Assembly: GCA_024277595.1 (NCBI GenBank)
Contig: JAJRUV010000112.1
Coordinates: 1 to 40,931 of the forward strand
Direction of reading: 5' to 3'
Source of the DNA: Gammaproteobacteria bacterium
GTDB taxonomy: Bacteria; Pseudomonadota; Gammaproteobacteria; Thiohalospirales; Thiohalospiraceae
Length of the DNA: 40,931 nt
Shown here one piece after another: positions 1 to 8,303 of this stretch (within the stretch, counting starts at the first letter, position 1; the number at the start of each line of letters is the position of its first letter). Below the pieces are notes generated by a model. It was not told the origin of the DNA and searched no databases. It saw only the letters and a program-made list of their open reading frames with translations. Position numbers and translations under genes: made by a program.

Positions 1-127
1 GTTGAAAAAGCCTCGGGCGAGTGCGAGACAAGGCGGAATCCGGCGAAAAAGCGCAGTTTACACGGAGTAAATGAGCATTTTGAGCCGGATTCCAACGCCG
101 GATCGTGCCGCATGAGGGTTTTTCAAC
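1..127. repeat. Palindromic miniature repeat (element A)
   Basis: The stretch begins GTTGAAAAAGCCTC and ends with the near-perfect inverted copy at 111-127 (13 of 14 bases pair). A second perfect inverted pair of 10 bp (GGAATCCGGC at 35-44, GCCGGATTCC at 84-93) lies inside, so the whole unit can fold into one long imperfect hairpin. The middle (about 42-81) contains TTTACACGGAGTAAA and AAATGAGCATTT, small dyads that recur in the element at 13344-13495. There is no coding capacity. It looks like a non-autonomous miniature transposable element. Because the window starts at its first base, a left-hand target duplication cannot be checked. Confidence 0.6.
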
Positions 128-137
128 AGCCTGTTAA

Positions 138-287
138 GGAAGCTCTGGATAAATCCGGTCGAATTTCCCGAGAGGGAAAATCTAGCAATAGTCATGCTAT
201 TGGTCGATCTTTATAGCGAAAATGCGGCTGATTTTAGCCTCAGGAAAATGACTGATGACTTGTTCAGAGGTTCATGCAAGAACCTCT
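138..287. repeat. Possible second miniature element or insertion sequence remnant
   Basis: GGAAGCTCTGGATAA at 138-152 resembles the reverse complement of TTGTTCAGAGGTTC at 260-273, giving imperfect ends of about 14 bp. Inside lies a small dyad (CAATAG 186-191, CTATTG 197-202). The right end runs into a perfect 8-bp hairpin (AGAGGTTC 266-273, GAACCTCT 280-287, six-base loop). No open frame is supported. From 288 to 481 nothing else recognisable is seen, and no convincing promoter for the following gene. Confidence 0.35.
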
Positions 288-481
288 AACGTGAAAACCC
301 CTGACAGAAAATTTAATAGTTAGCGGCCAAATCGACCATCACCCAACGAGAACGGCGACGTAAAGCTTATGATTACTCTACCCTATAAACTCGACAAAGC
401 GAATGCGACCTCTCTTCTGGATTCATCACCATGTTGGGAAAGGCTGGAAATTGCTTTTGACTTGTCTGGTTGTATGGATTT

Positions 482-922
482 ATGTCGGATATGAGGTTTT
501 TTCGCCAGATAAACAGACGGACATTGCTATTGTGGAGCTTATTGCTTTCTCTGGCGTTGCTGTGTGCGCAGGGGGCTGAGCTGCGCGTTCACAATATGGA
601 TCATGGGCATGACGACCACAGTCATACCCATTCTATTGATGAAGCTGGTGGTCATGGTCATTTGAGCAAAACTCATTCTGCTCGTGATACATTCTGCGAC
701 GATCATCATGATGGTGTGGTATCCGAGATCGATGTCACTCCTGATGGGCTATTGAAAAACAGCAATAACAGCGTTTTTTCGATAGCGCTATTCGCTCTCT
801 TCGTTACCTTGATGACGTTTGTTTTTTCACGACAGATTGTTCAGCGCTGCCGGGGAAATAAACTCATCATTCGTAGCAATTACCTCCTCTCTCCGCCTTT
901 ACGGGCGCCACCACAGCACTAA
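482..922 (+). CDS. Small His-rich membrane or periplasmic protein heading the metal-efflux operon
   Basis: A 146-aa protein in the position of CzcI/CnrY-type small proteins of metal-resistance operons. It has a hydrophobic N-terminus (about residues 12-32, signal peptide or anchor), then a histidine/aspartate-rich stretch (HGHDDHSHTH, GGHGH, DDHHD) that could bind divalent metals, and a second hydrophobic segment near residues 100-120 followed by a basic tail. I do not recognise a defined family; the metal-binding role is inferred from composition and from the downstream czcCBA genes. The start is uncertain: TTG at 470, ATG at 482 and ATG at 491 are all in frame and none has a strong ribosome-binding site. 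The stop lies 99 bases before the next gene. Confidence 0.65.
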   Translation: MSDMRFFRQINRRTLLLWSLLLSLALLCAQGAELRVHNMDHGHDDHSHTHSIDEAGGHGHLSKTHSARDTFCDDHHDGVVSEIDVTPDGLLKNSNNSVFSIALFALFVTLMTFVFSRQIVQRCRGNKLIIRSNYLLSPPLRAPPQH

Positions 923-1021
923 AATTCTTCTGATAACTTCTCGTTGCTTGGCATCGAGTTTTCCACGTGGATTGGTTTTGCTGCGCCTGCACATGGGCAA
1001 GCGTACACAAGGAGATTTGTA

Positions 1022-2341
1022 ATGTGGGTATCTTTTTTTATGCAGAGACAAACGGCTGCACGGTTGGCTGCATTTTGTCTGGTTTTGCTGAATCCGATCG
1101 CGACTGCCGGTGTTGCTGTTGCTTCCGGTTCAGAGGTTGATAAACACACCATCAGTCTGCATGAGGCCGTTATTAAAACCATTGAACACAACCCGAATTT
1201 ACGGGCTTTTGATTATCGGTTGAAAGCGCAGCAAGGGCGAGTGTGGCAGGCAGGGTTGGCTCCCAGCCCTGAATTAAACTTCGAGCTGGAAGATGTTCTG
1301 GGTACGGGAAAAAATAAAGGTGTGGATAGCGCACAAACGACTCTCAGTATTGGCTGGGTGCTTGAACGTGGAATCCGTCAGCGTTACGTTGATGCCGCTC
1401 GTGCGGGTTCATCTTTAATCGAAGTTGAAGCGGATATAAAACGGCTGGATGCGGCAGCTGAAACAGCACGTCTTTATCTTGCGAGCTTGGCCTGCCAAGC
1501 TCGCAGGGCGAATGCGGACAAAACGGTTCAGCTGGCAGAAGAGACGGTTAAATCGGTATCCAAACGCGTAAAAGCAGGCAAAACGCCTGAAGCGGAACTC
1601 TCCAGAGCAGAAGCAGAGCTGGCGCGCAGAAAACTGCAACGCGAAGATATTGACCACGAACAGCGATCAGCAAATCGCCGACTGGCTGCCCAGTGGGGAG
1701 AATCGGCGCCCACTTTCACACGGGTTGAGGGTGACATCACCGCTCTTCTCCAGATTGCATCATTCGAAACGTTCAAATCACGGCTGCCACAAAATCCCGA
1801 GTTTGAGCGACTATTGTCAAACCAGCTTTTAAAAAAGACGGAGTTACAGCTTGCTTTGGCTCAAGGCCGACCAGGCTGGCGCGTCAACGCGGGGATTCGT
1901 CATGACAATAGCACCGATGATCAAGCCTTCGTAACGGGCATTACCATCCCCTTTGGGGAACGTTCACGTAATCTCGGCCGCATTGCGGAAGCGCGTGCCA
2001 ATCTGGCTAAAACAGGCAGTGAAGCGCACGCCAAACGTATTCGTATCGAAACTGCGTTCTTCGTGATGTATGAAAAATTGCAGCACAGCCTGCACGTCAT
2101 CGAGGCTGTGCGTGACGAGATTATTCCGCCCCTTGAGCAGGCGCTGATAGAGACTCGCCGGGCATACAGGCTTGGGCGCTACAGCTATCTGGAACTGCGC
2201 AGTGTTCAAGGCGAGTTACTGGACGCACACAACGCGTTGATTGAGGCCAGCATCGATGCTCACCGTAACATGATTGAAATTGAACGATTGACCGGCGTGC
2301 GCATCGCACAAGCCGGGGCGAATTCAAGAGGTCTCAGATGA
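1022..2341 (+). CDS. czcC: Outer-membrane channel of heavy-metal efflux (TolC/CzcC family)
   Basis: A 439-aa protein with a signal peptide (hydrophobic residues about 13-35) and long alpha-helical heptad-rich segments typical of the outer-membrane efflux protein family, which forms trimeric exit ducts for RND pumps. ATG 1022 is chosen because CAAGGAG at 1008-1014 sits seven bases upstream; the frame is open further up to TTG 944, but that would place 26 extra residues before the signal sequence. The stop overlaps the start of the adaptor gene as ATGA at 2338-2341, so translation is probably coupled. Its place before a CzcB-like adaptor and a CzcA-like pump fixes its role better than its own sequence does. 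CnrC or CusC would be alternative labels. Confidence 0.85.
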   Translation: MWVSFFMQRQTAARLAAFCLVLLNPIATAGVAVASGSEVDKHTISLHEAVIKTIEHNPNLRAFDYRLKAQQGRVWQAGLAPSPELNFELEDVLGTGKNKGVDSAQTTLSIGWVLERGIRQRYVDAARAGSSLIEVEADIKRLDAAAETARLYLASLACQARRANADKTVQLAEETVKSVSKRVKAGKTPEAELSRAEAELARRKLQREDIDHEQRSANRRLAAQWGESAPTFTRVEGDITALLQIASFETFKSRLPQNPEFERLLSNQLLKKTELQLALAQGRPGWRVNAGIRHDNSTDDQAFVTGITIPFGERSRNLGRIAEARANLAKTGSEAHAKRIRIETAFFVMYEKLQHSLHVIEAVRDEIIPPLEQALIETRRAYRLGRYSYLELRSVQGELLDAHNALIEASIDAHRNMIEIERLTGVRIAQAGANSRGLR

Positions 2342-3618
2342 ACGATACGATGAAAGATTCCGCGCGGGTGATTTGCATACTGCTGTTGGCCACACTCCTG
2401 GGCGCTTGTGGCGGAGGAGATTCAGAGCATGCGAACTCGTCTAACGGGGGCCATGGCCACGATCATGGCCATGGTGAAGCGGCCGAAGTAGAACCAGAAA
2501 AAGGCCCACACGGAGGCAGACTGTTGAAAGATGGTGATTTCACTCTTGAACTGGCTGTTTTCGAGGCCGGTGTGCCCCCCGAGTTTCGTGCCTGGGCGAC
2601 GAAAAACGGCAAGATACTCGGCCCTGAAGAAGTGAAACTCAATATCAAGTTAACCCGCTTGGGTGGCAAGGTCGATGATATCAACTTTGAAAAAAAGGGT
2701 GATGCGCTGCGTGGCGACAGGGTTATCTACGAACCCCACTCGTTCGTTGTCACCATCAATGCTGTACACGACGGTGCAACCTATACCTGGCAATATGATA
2801 ACTTCGAAGGTCGCACCAGGATTGAAACGGCCGTAGCCGAAGCCCTGGAAATCGGAACCGCAGTTGCCGGTTCTGTCGTGATGCAAGAGACCATCAGCGT
2901 GTATGGCCGGATTGCAGCAAACAGCGAGCGTATCCGAAACGTCACTGCCCGTTTTGATGGTACGATCAAGTCTGTTTCAACGTCACTGGGTGAGCAGGTT
3001 CGCAAGGGCCAAAAACTGGCCACCGTTGAGAGCAACGAGAGTTTGCAGCTGTTTATCATTACTTCGCCTATCCATGGTGTGATCACTCAACGCAATGCCA
3101 ATGCTGGCGAACAGACGGACGGACGTCAACTGTTTACGATTATGGACACCCGCTCGGTTTGGGCGGAATTGTCGGTCTTTCCCGCCGGTCTGGCGAAAGT
3201 AAAAACAGGCGCACCTGTCATCATCACCGATACCACCAACGGCCAGACCGTTAACGGCAAGGTCTCTCAAATTGATGTGATGGCGCAAACCAATCAATCC
3301 GTGAATGTTCGTGTAGTACTGGATAACGAAAAGGGGCAACTGCGTCCTGGGCGTCATGTCAGCGCGAAAATAACCGTTGGCGAACATACTGCTTCCCTGG
3401 CGGTAAAACGAACCGGGCTACAAACATTCAGGGATTTTACGGTGGTTTATGCGCAAATTGGTGAAGAGTATGAAGTGCGTATGCTCGATCTTGGTTTGCA
3501 AGCGGGTGAATGGGCCGAGGTGCTGGGTGGGCTGGAGTCCGGTACCCGTTATGTCAGCGAAAACAGCTACGTCATCAAAGCCGATATTGAAAAAACCGGT
3601 GCGTCCCATGACCATTAA
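2338..3618 (+). CDS. czcB: Periplasmic adaptor lipoprotein of heavy-metal RND efflux (CzcB-like)
   Basis: A 426-aa HlyD/RND membrane-fusion protein that bridges pump and outer-membrane channel. The N-terminus carries a lipobox (L21-G-A-C24), predicting a lipid-anchored mature protein. Directly after it comes a His-rich stretch (HGHDHGHG around residues 39-46, then GPHGG), a probable metal-binding extension. A beta-rich domain of about 120 residues follows, then the lipoyl/hairpin region (around SVSTSLGEQVRKGQKLATVES) and the barrel domain with GRHVSAKITVG. The C-terminus ends in HDH. The start overlaps the czcC stop. The presence of His clusters at both ends fits chaperoning of Zn, Cd, Co or Ni, but the sequence does not show which metal. 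Confidence 0.88.
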   Translation: MNDTMKDSARVICILLLATLLGACGGGDSEHANSSNGGHGHDHGHGEAAEVEPEKGPHGGRLLKDGDFTLELAVFEAGVPPEFRAWATKNGKILGPEEVKLNIKLTRLGGKVDDINFEKKGDALRGDRVIYEPHSFVVTINAVHDGATYTWQYDNFEGRTRIETAVAEALEIGTAVAGSVVMQETISVYGRIAANSERIRNVTARFDGTIKSVSTSLGEQVRKGQKLATVESNESLQLFIITSPIHGVITQRNANAGEQTDGRQLFTIMDTRSVWAELSVFPAGLAKVKTGAPVIITDTTNGQTVNGKVSQIDVMAQTNQSVNVRVVLDNEKGQLRPGRHVSAKITVGEHTASLAVKRTGLQTFRDFTVVYAQIGEEYEVRMLDLGLQAGEWAEVLGGLESGTRYVSENSYVIKADIEKTGASHDH

Positions 3619-3630
3619 AGGCGAATCATC

Positions 3631-6600
3631 ATGTTAGAAGCAATTATCAGATTTGCGCTTGCCCGTCGAGGGTTGGTGATGGTGCTCGTCATTATCGTTA
3701 TGGGTCTGGGCGTGTGGAAATTTACCCAGTTACCGATTGACGCCGTACCGGATATTACCAACGTTCAGGTTGTCATCAATACTGCGGCTCCCGGTTACAC
3801 TCCGCTGGAATCAGAACAACGAGTGAGTTTTCCTGTAGAGACCGCGATGGCGGGTCTGCCAAAATTATCCTATACCCGTTCCGTCTCACGCTATGGTCTG
3901 TCGCAAGTGACGGTGGTGTTTGAAGAAGGCACGGATATCTATTTTGCCCGGCAGTTGGTCAGCGAACGCCTGAGCGGCGCAAAAGGCGACCTGCCCTCTT
4001 CACTGGAGCCGATCCTCGGCCCGATTGCTACGGGACTGGGCGAGATTTTTATGTTTACCGTTGATGCCAAACCGGGTGCCAGAAACAGCGATGGCAGCCT
4101 GGTAACACCAATGGACCTGCGTTCAGCCCACGACTGGATCATTCGTCCGCAGTTAATGCGCGTTGCGGGTGTGGCGGAGATAAACCCCATTGGCGGCTTC
4201 AAGAAAGAGATCTTGGTGGCACCTGACCCAGCCAGATTATTGGCTTACCAAACGAACTACACCGAGCTTGTCGAGGCGATACAAAACAACAATAGTAACC
4301 GCGGCGTTGGTTTCATCGAACACAATGGCGCACAGTGGTTGATGCGTGTGCCGGGCCAAGCTGGAACGCTGGCTGATCTGGCGAATATCGTGATCGGCCA
4401 ACATCAAGGTATTCCCGTTCTGGTTAAAGATGTGGCCAATGTCTCTTTGGGTAAAGAGTTGCGCTCAGGTGCCGCGACTCAGAATGGCCGGGAGGTCGTG
4501 ATGAGCACGGTTTTTATGTTGATTGGTGAAAATAGCCGTACCGTTGCCAATGATATTGCAATCAAGCTGGAAGAGATCAAGCGCACTCTACCTGACGGAA
4601 TCACCGTCACGGCCGTTTATAACCGAACCACGTTAGTCGACAAAACATTGGAGACCGTGCAAAAAAATCTGCTGGAAGGGGCTCTGCTGGTCATTGTGGT
4701 TCTGTTTCTGTTTTTAGGAAATGTTCGGGCCGCGATATTAACCGCTGCGGTTATTCCGATTGCCATGTTAATGACCATCACAGGCATGGTGCAGACAAAA
4801 ACCAGCGCCAACCTCATGAGTCTTGGTGCGCTGGATTTTGGTTTGATCATTGATGGAGCGATAATCATTGTCGAAAACTGTATGCGCCGCCTGAGCGAAT
4901 CCTGTCGTAAAGATGGCCTGCCACTCAAGGAACGTTTGGTTATCGTCTTTGAAGCAACCCGCGAGGTGATACGCCCTGCGTTATTTGGCGTGTTTATTAT
5001 TACCGCTGTCTATATTCCCATCTTCGCGCTCAGTGGCGTAGAAGGAAAAATGTTTCACCCCATGGCGATCACAGTCATTATCGCCTTGGTCAGCGCGATG
5101 ATTTTATCCATCACTTTTATTCCGGCCGGTGTCGCACTGCTCTTCAAGAAACCCGTAAAAGAGAAAAAAAACAGGATCGTTCAGACCGCTCGCTTGCTCT
5201 ACAAACCTGTTTTGTTACTTTCTCTGAAGCTCAGGTGGGTTGTTGTTGTATTTGCGCTCAGTCTGGTTATCTATTCCGGGTTCCTGATCCCGAAGTTAGG
5301 TTCCGAGTTTGTGCCTGAGCTTGATGAAGGTGATATCGCCATGCACGCATTGCGTATTCCCGGCACCTCACTCAGTGAAGCAATCCATCTACAAAAATCC
5401 CTGGAATCGGAAATCAAGAAACTGCCGGAGGTTGAACGGGTGTTTGCCAAAATCGGTACCGCCGAAGTGGCGACCGATGCCGTGCCGCCCAGCGTAGCGG
5501 ATAATTTCATTATTCTTAAACCTCGGGATGAGTGGCCGGATCCTGGCAAAGAAAAAACTCAATTTATTGCTGAGCTAGAGGCTTTGGTGACGCCGATTCC
5601 CGGTAATCGTTATGAATTTTTGCAACCCATTCAGATGCGTTTTAACGAACTGATTTCCGGGGTGCGTTCAGAGGTGGCTGTCAAGGTATTTGGTGATGAT
5701 TTTGAGCAACTGATTGCGCTGGGCGACCAGATAGAAAAGGTCGTTGGCAATGTGCCCGGTGCTGCCGATGTGGCTGTCGAGCAGACCACTGGCTTGCCAG
5801 TGATGACGATCGAGCCCAAACGTGAGGCCATGGCACGTTATGGTTTAAGCATCATTCAGTTACAGAATCTGCTGGCAACTGCGCTGGGGGGAACGGTTGC
5901 CAACCAACTGTATGAGGGAGATCGCCGTTCCGATATTGTGGTTCGCTTGCCCGAGGATCTGCGCACCGATGTTGATGCTCTGTCTGATCTTCCCGTTATG
6001 CTTGCCGATGGCAATTATATTCCCTTGAAGGAGGTGGCCAGGCTGCAATTGATCACAGGTTACAGTCAGGTATATCGGGAAAATGGCAAGCGTCGTGTCG
6101 TGGTTGCAGCCAACGTTCGCGGGCGAGACCTGGGTTCCTTTGTGCAGGATATTCAGCAAGCAATAGAAGAAAATATTGAAGTGCCCGCAGGCTATTGGGT
6201 TGAATATGGGGGAACTTATCAAAAGCTTCAATCGGCAACCCAACGTCTCTCCATTGTCGTGCCAATCACACTGGCATTAGTGATTAGCTTGCTTATTATG
6301 GCGTTGGGCTCGATCAAGGATGCTGCCATTATTTTTTCGGGGGTTCCGTTGGCGCTAACCGGAGGGATCGCAGCGTTGTTGTTGCGGGATATTCCCTTTT
6401 CAATTTCAGCCGCTGTGGGTTTCATTGCGCTATCGGGTATTGCGGTTTTGAACGGTTTGGTTATGGTCTCTTTTATTCGAGACCTGCGATTTCATGGACA
6501 GGCACTGCATGAAGCTATCATTGAAGGTGCATTAACCCGGTTGCGCCCTGTGTTAATGACCGCATTAGTGGCTGCGCTGGGTTTTGTTCCCATGGCGCTC

Positions 6601-6756
6601 AACACCGGCATTGGCTCGGAAGTGCAACGCCCACTGGCAACGGTTGTGATTGGCGGGATCATCTCATCGACGTTACTGACCCTGGTGGTGCTGCCTGCGC
6701 TCTATCGATTGGTGCATGGCCGAAGTGCCGTGCCACATAGCCGGCAGGAGGTATAG
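3631..6756 (+). CDS. czcA: Heavy-metal RND efflux pump (CzcA/CusA family)
   Basis: A 1041-aa inner-membrane proton/metal antiporter, full length for the HME-RND family. The first transmembrane segment follows residue 13, and the two large periplasmic loops and the central helix block are all present. The transmembrane-4 signature D402-F-G-x3-D-G-A-x3-V-E-N416 is intact and matches pumps for divalent cations (Co, Zn, Cd, Ni) rather than the Cu/Ag branch, where this motif differs. Start ATG 3631 has AAAGGCG about eight bases upstream; the gene follows czcB by 12 bases. It takes metal from periplasm or cytoplasm and drives it through CzcB and CzcC. No sensor-kinase or regulator gene is seen nearby. 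Confidence 0.93.
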   Translation: MLEAIIRFALARRGLVMVLVIIVMGLGVWKFTQLPIDAVPDITNVQVVINTAAPGYTPLESEQRVSFPVETAMAGLPKLSYTRSVSRYGLSQVTVVFEEGTDIYFARQLVSERLSGAKGDLPSSLEPILGPIATGLGEIFMFTVDAKPGARNSDGSLVTPMDLRSAHDWIIRPQLMRVAGVAEINPIGGFKKEILVAPDPARLLAYQTNYTELVEAIQNNNSNRGVGFIEHNGAQWLMRVPGQAGTLADLANIVIGQHQGIPVLVKDVANVSLGKELRSGAATQNGREVVMSTVFMLIGENSRTVANDIAIKLEEIKRTLPDGITVTAVYNRTTLVDKTLETVQKNLLEGALLVIVVLFLFLGNVRAAILTAAVIPIAMLMTITGMVQTKTSANLMSLGALDFGLIIDGAIIIVENCMRRLSESCRKDGLPLKERLVIVFEATREVIRPALFGVFIITAVYIPIFALSGVEGKMFHPMAITVIIALVSAMILSITFIPAGVALLFKKPVKEKKNRIVQTARLLYKPVLLLSLKLRWVVVVFALSLVIYSGFLIPKLGSEFVPELDEGDIAMHALRIPGTSLSEAIHLQKSLESEIKKLPEVERVFAKIGTAEVATDAVPPSVADNFIILKPRDEWPDPGKEKTQFIAELEALVTPIPGNRYEFLQPIQMRFNELISGVRSEVAVKVFGDDFEQLIALGDQIEKVVGNVPGAADVAVEQTTGLPVMTIEPKREAMARYGLSIIQLQNLLATALGGTVANQLYEGDRRSDIVVRLPEDLRTDVDALSDLPVMLADGNYIPLKEVARLQLITGYSQVYRENGKRRVVVAANVRGRDLGSFVQDIQQAIEENIEVPAGYWVEYGGTYQKLQSATQRLSIVVPITLALVISLLIMALGSIKDAAIIFSGVPLALTGGIAALLLRDIPFSISAAVGFIALSGIAVLNGLVMVSFIRDLRFHGQALHEAIIEGALTRLRPVLMTALVAALGFVPMALNTGIGSEVQRPLATVVIGGIISSTLLTLVVLPALYRLVHGRSAVPHSRQEV

Positions 6757-6758
6757 AG

Positions 6759-6833
6759 ATGAGTGCTCACAGACAGATTTTCATCCGTGTTAGCTGGCCA
6801 CTCCCGGATCAGTCAGGAGAACAATCAAGATGA
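6759..6833 (+). CDS. Very short ORF behind czcA (24 aa)
   Basis: The ORF begins two bases after the czcA stop and is preceded by a very strong ribosome-binding site, AGGAGG at 6746-6751, seven bases from the ATG. It would encode 24 residues starting MSAHRQIFIRV. Its stop overlaps the next ATG as ATGA at 6830-6833. I recognise no family. It may be a genuine small protein, a leader peptide, or the stump of a gene lost by decay; the good initiation signals are the only evidence. Confidence 0.3.
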   Translation: MSAHRQIFIRVSWPLPDQSGEQSR

Positions 6834-6937
6834 GTGATGTGACATTGGATGGTTTTCATTCTCTTGCTCAGGTGCGGAACTTGTTCTTGCTCCAGCTCAA
6901 TCCGGACTCATTTCGTATCGGGGCGGCTGGTGCTTGA
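6830..6937 (+). CDS. Short ORF coupled to the previous one (35 aa)
   Basis: The ATG at 6830 overlaps the previous stop, and AGGAGA at 6815-6820 lies nine bases upstream. The 35-residue product (begins MSDVTLDGFHSL, ends IGAAGA) has no recognisable domain. Just downstream the sequence turns into repeat debris, so this could be the remaining 5' part of a gene truncated by an insertion. Confidence 0.25.
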   Translation: MSDVTLDGFHSLAQVRNLFLLQLNPDSFRIGAAGA

Positions 6938-6950
6938 ATTTTATGGGGGA

Positions 6951-6984
6951 CTACTGTAGGATTCTCCGTCTTTAGGACGGGCGT
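6951..6984. repeat. Small hairpin resembling an IS200/IS605 end
   Basis: CCGTC at 6967-6971 and GACGG at 6976-6980 form a short stem around TTTAG. The surrounding GATTCTCCGTCTTTAGGACGGG resembles the subterminal hairpin commonly left behind tnpB-type genes of IS200/IS605 elements. No transposase sequence remains. The resemblance is from memory and short, hence the low score. The rest of 6938-7017 shows nothing else. Confidence 0.25.
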
Positions 6985-7017
6985 CATGATCATTCACATT
7001 ATGAGCGTCGATCTATC

Positions 7018-7085
7018 TCGTCTGGCTGTGTTACAAGAACTTGAAAGATACCGACTTCCTGCGTTCTCGCGCCCTGCCAGACGAG
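7018..7085. repeat. REP-like long palindrome upstream of rplM
   Basis: CTCGTCTGGC at 7018-7027 is answered by a perfect inverted GCCAGACGAG at 7076-7085. Pairing continues imperfectly inward (AGAAC near 7039, GTTCT near 7065), so the 68 bases can fold into one stem of more than 20 bp with mismatches. It has no coding capacity and lies about 80 bases before rplM. It looks like a dispersed intergenic palindrome. A role in rplM leader folding cannot be excluded. Confidence 0.55.
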
Positions 7086-7167
7086 CGCCTCAACGCCCAA
7101 AATGTGAATTGATTGTGACGCCTGTCCCTGGTTTGGGCGGGTTGCCTCATTTGGAGCAGTATTGGAT

Positions 7168-7596
7168 ATGAAGACCTTCAGCGCGAAACCTTCTGAAGTC
7201 AAACGTGACTGGTATCTGGTAGATGCCACTGACAAGACGCTGGGTCGTCTTGCGAGCGAGATTGCCAAGCGGTTACGCGGCAAACACAAACCGGTATATA
7301 CGCCACATGTGGATACGGGTGACTATATTGTGGTCATCAATGCAGAAAAGGTGCGTGTTTCGGGCAACAAGACAACTGACAAGATTTACTACCGTCATAC
7401 CGGCTATCCGGGCGGCATCAAGTCCACTACTTTCGACAAGCTGATTCAACGTGCCCCCGAGCGGGTCATCGAAACGGCGGTCAAGGGGATGTTGCCGAAG
7501 AACCCGTTGGGCCGGGCAATGTTTCGCAAACTGAAGGTTTATGCCGGTACCGAGCACAAGCATACCGCACAGCAGCCACAGCAGCTGGATATCTGA
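7168..7596 (+). CDS. rplM: 50S ribosomal protein L13
   Basis: A 142-aa protein, the usual proteobacterial length, with the L13 landmarks [16 protein letters not shown] near the N-terminus, [18 protein letters not shown] in the middle and [10 protein letters not shown] followed by [11 protein letters not shown] near the end. It is an early-assembling large-subunit protein bound to 23S rRNA. ATG 7168 is taken rather than the in-frame TTG six bases earlier because the family starts MKTF. GGAG at 7152-7155 is rather far upstream. The gene is followed after 31 bases by rpsI, the standard L13-S9 operon. Confidence 0.97.
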   Translation: MKTFSAKPSEVKRDWYLVDATDKTLGRLASEIAKRLRGKHKPVYTPHVDTGDYIVVINAEKVRVSGNKTTDKIYYRHTGYPGGIKSTTFDKLIQRAPERVIETAVKGMLPKNPLGRAMFRKLKVYAGTEHKHTAQQPQQLDI

Positions 7597-7627
7597 TTTA
7601 ACTTGCACGAATTGAAACGGAAATAAT

Positions 7628-8020
7628 ATGGCAGACAAGCATCATTATGGTACGGGGCGCCGCAAGGGTTCGACGGCACGGGTTTATCTGACCCCCGGCA
7701 GTGGCAATGTCACTGTAAACAAGCAGACGCTGGAGCAGTATTTCGGTCGCGAGACGGCTCGCATGGTGGTTCGGCAGCCACTGGAGCTGGTGGAGATGAC
7801 GGATAAAGTGGATGTGAACGTAGTAGTGAAGGGCGGCGGTATCAGCGGTCAGGCCGGTGCGATACGTCACGGCATTACCCGCGCCTTGATGGAACGCGAT
7901 GAATCTTTGCGCCCGGCCTTGCGCAAAGCGGGTTATGTGACTCGTGACGCTCGTGAGGTAGAGCGCAAGAAGGTCGGTTTGCACAAGGCGCGCAAGCGTC
8001 CTCAATTCTCCAAGCGTTAA
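7628..8020 (+). CDS. rpsI: 30S ribosomal protein S9
   Basis: A 130-aa protein of exactly the family length. It shows the N-terminal [14 protein letters not shown], the central [21 protein letters not shown] and the strictly conserved C-terminal tail [11 protein letters not shown] that reaches the ribosomal P site. ATG 7628 has a modest CGGAAA upstream. It is co-transcribed with rplM by position. Confidence 0.98.
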   Translation: MADKHHYGTGRRKGSTARVYLTPGSGNVTVNKQTLEQYFGRETARMVVRQPLELVEMTDKVDVNVVVKGGGISGQAGAIRHGITRALMERDESLRPALRKAGYVTRDAREVERKKVGLHKARKRPQFSKR

Positions 8021-8030
8021 TCTGTTCAAT

Positions 8031-8060
8031 GTCCGGGGGGCTTCCAGGCTTCCCCGGAAC
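8031..8060 (+). terminator. Possible hairpin terminator after rpsI
   Basis: TCCGGGG (8032-8038) and CCCCGGA (8052-8058) form a 7-bp GC-rich stem eleven bases after the rpsI stop. No run of T follows and the tRNA-Gln gene begins five bases later, so it may instead be a processing or attenuation structure between rpsI and the tRNA. Confidence 0.35.
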
Positions 8061-8064
8061 CTGA

Positions 8065-8138
8065 TGGGGAATCGTCTAACGGCAGGACAGCGGACTCTGA
8101 CTCCGCTAATCTAGGTTCGAATCCTAGTTCCCCAGCCA
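8065..8138 (+). tRNA. tRNA-Gln (anticodon CTG)
   Basis: A 74-base cloverleaf with acceptor TGGGGAA paired to TTCCCCA, the U1-A72 pair typical of glutamine tRNAs. The anticodon stem is GCGGA/TCCGC around CTCTGAC, giving anticodon CTG. The T arm is CTAGG-TTCGAAT-CCTAG. The CCA end is encoded at 8136-8138. It sits directly behind rpsI. Confidence 0.95.
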
Positions 8139-8303
8139 TTATTATCCCAAAATCCAGCCCACTTGAAAAAACGACTCTGCTGTTGTCAGCGACCGTTCCA
8201 GGATTTTCTCTTTTGGGGTTTTAATTCGATGTTGATATCGTCGATCATTTTTCCCGCATCGTTTATTCTCTCAACATATTTGTCTTCTGAAACTGCGACA
8301 TAA

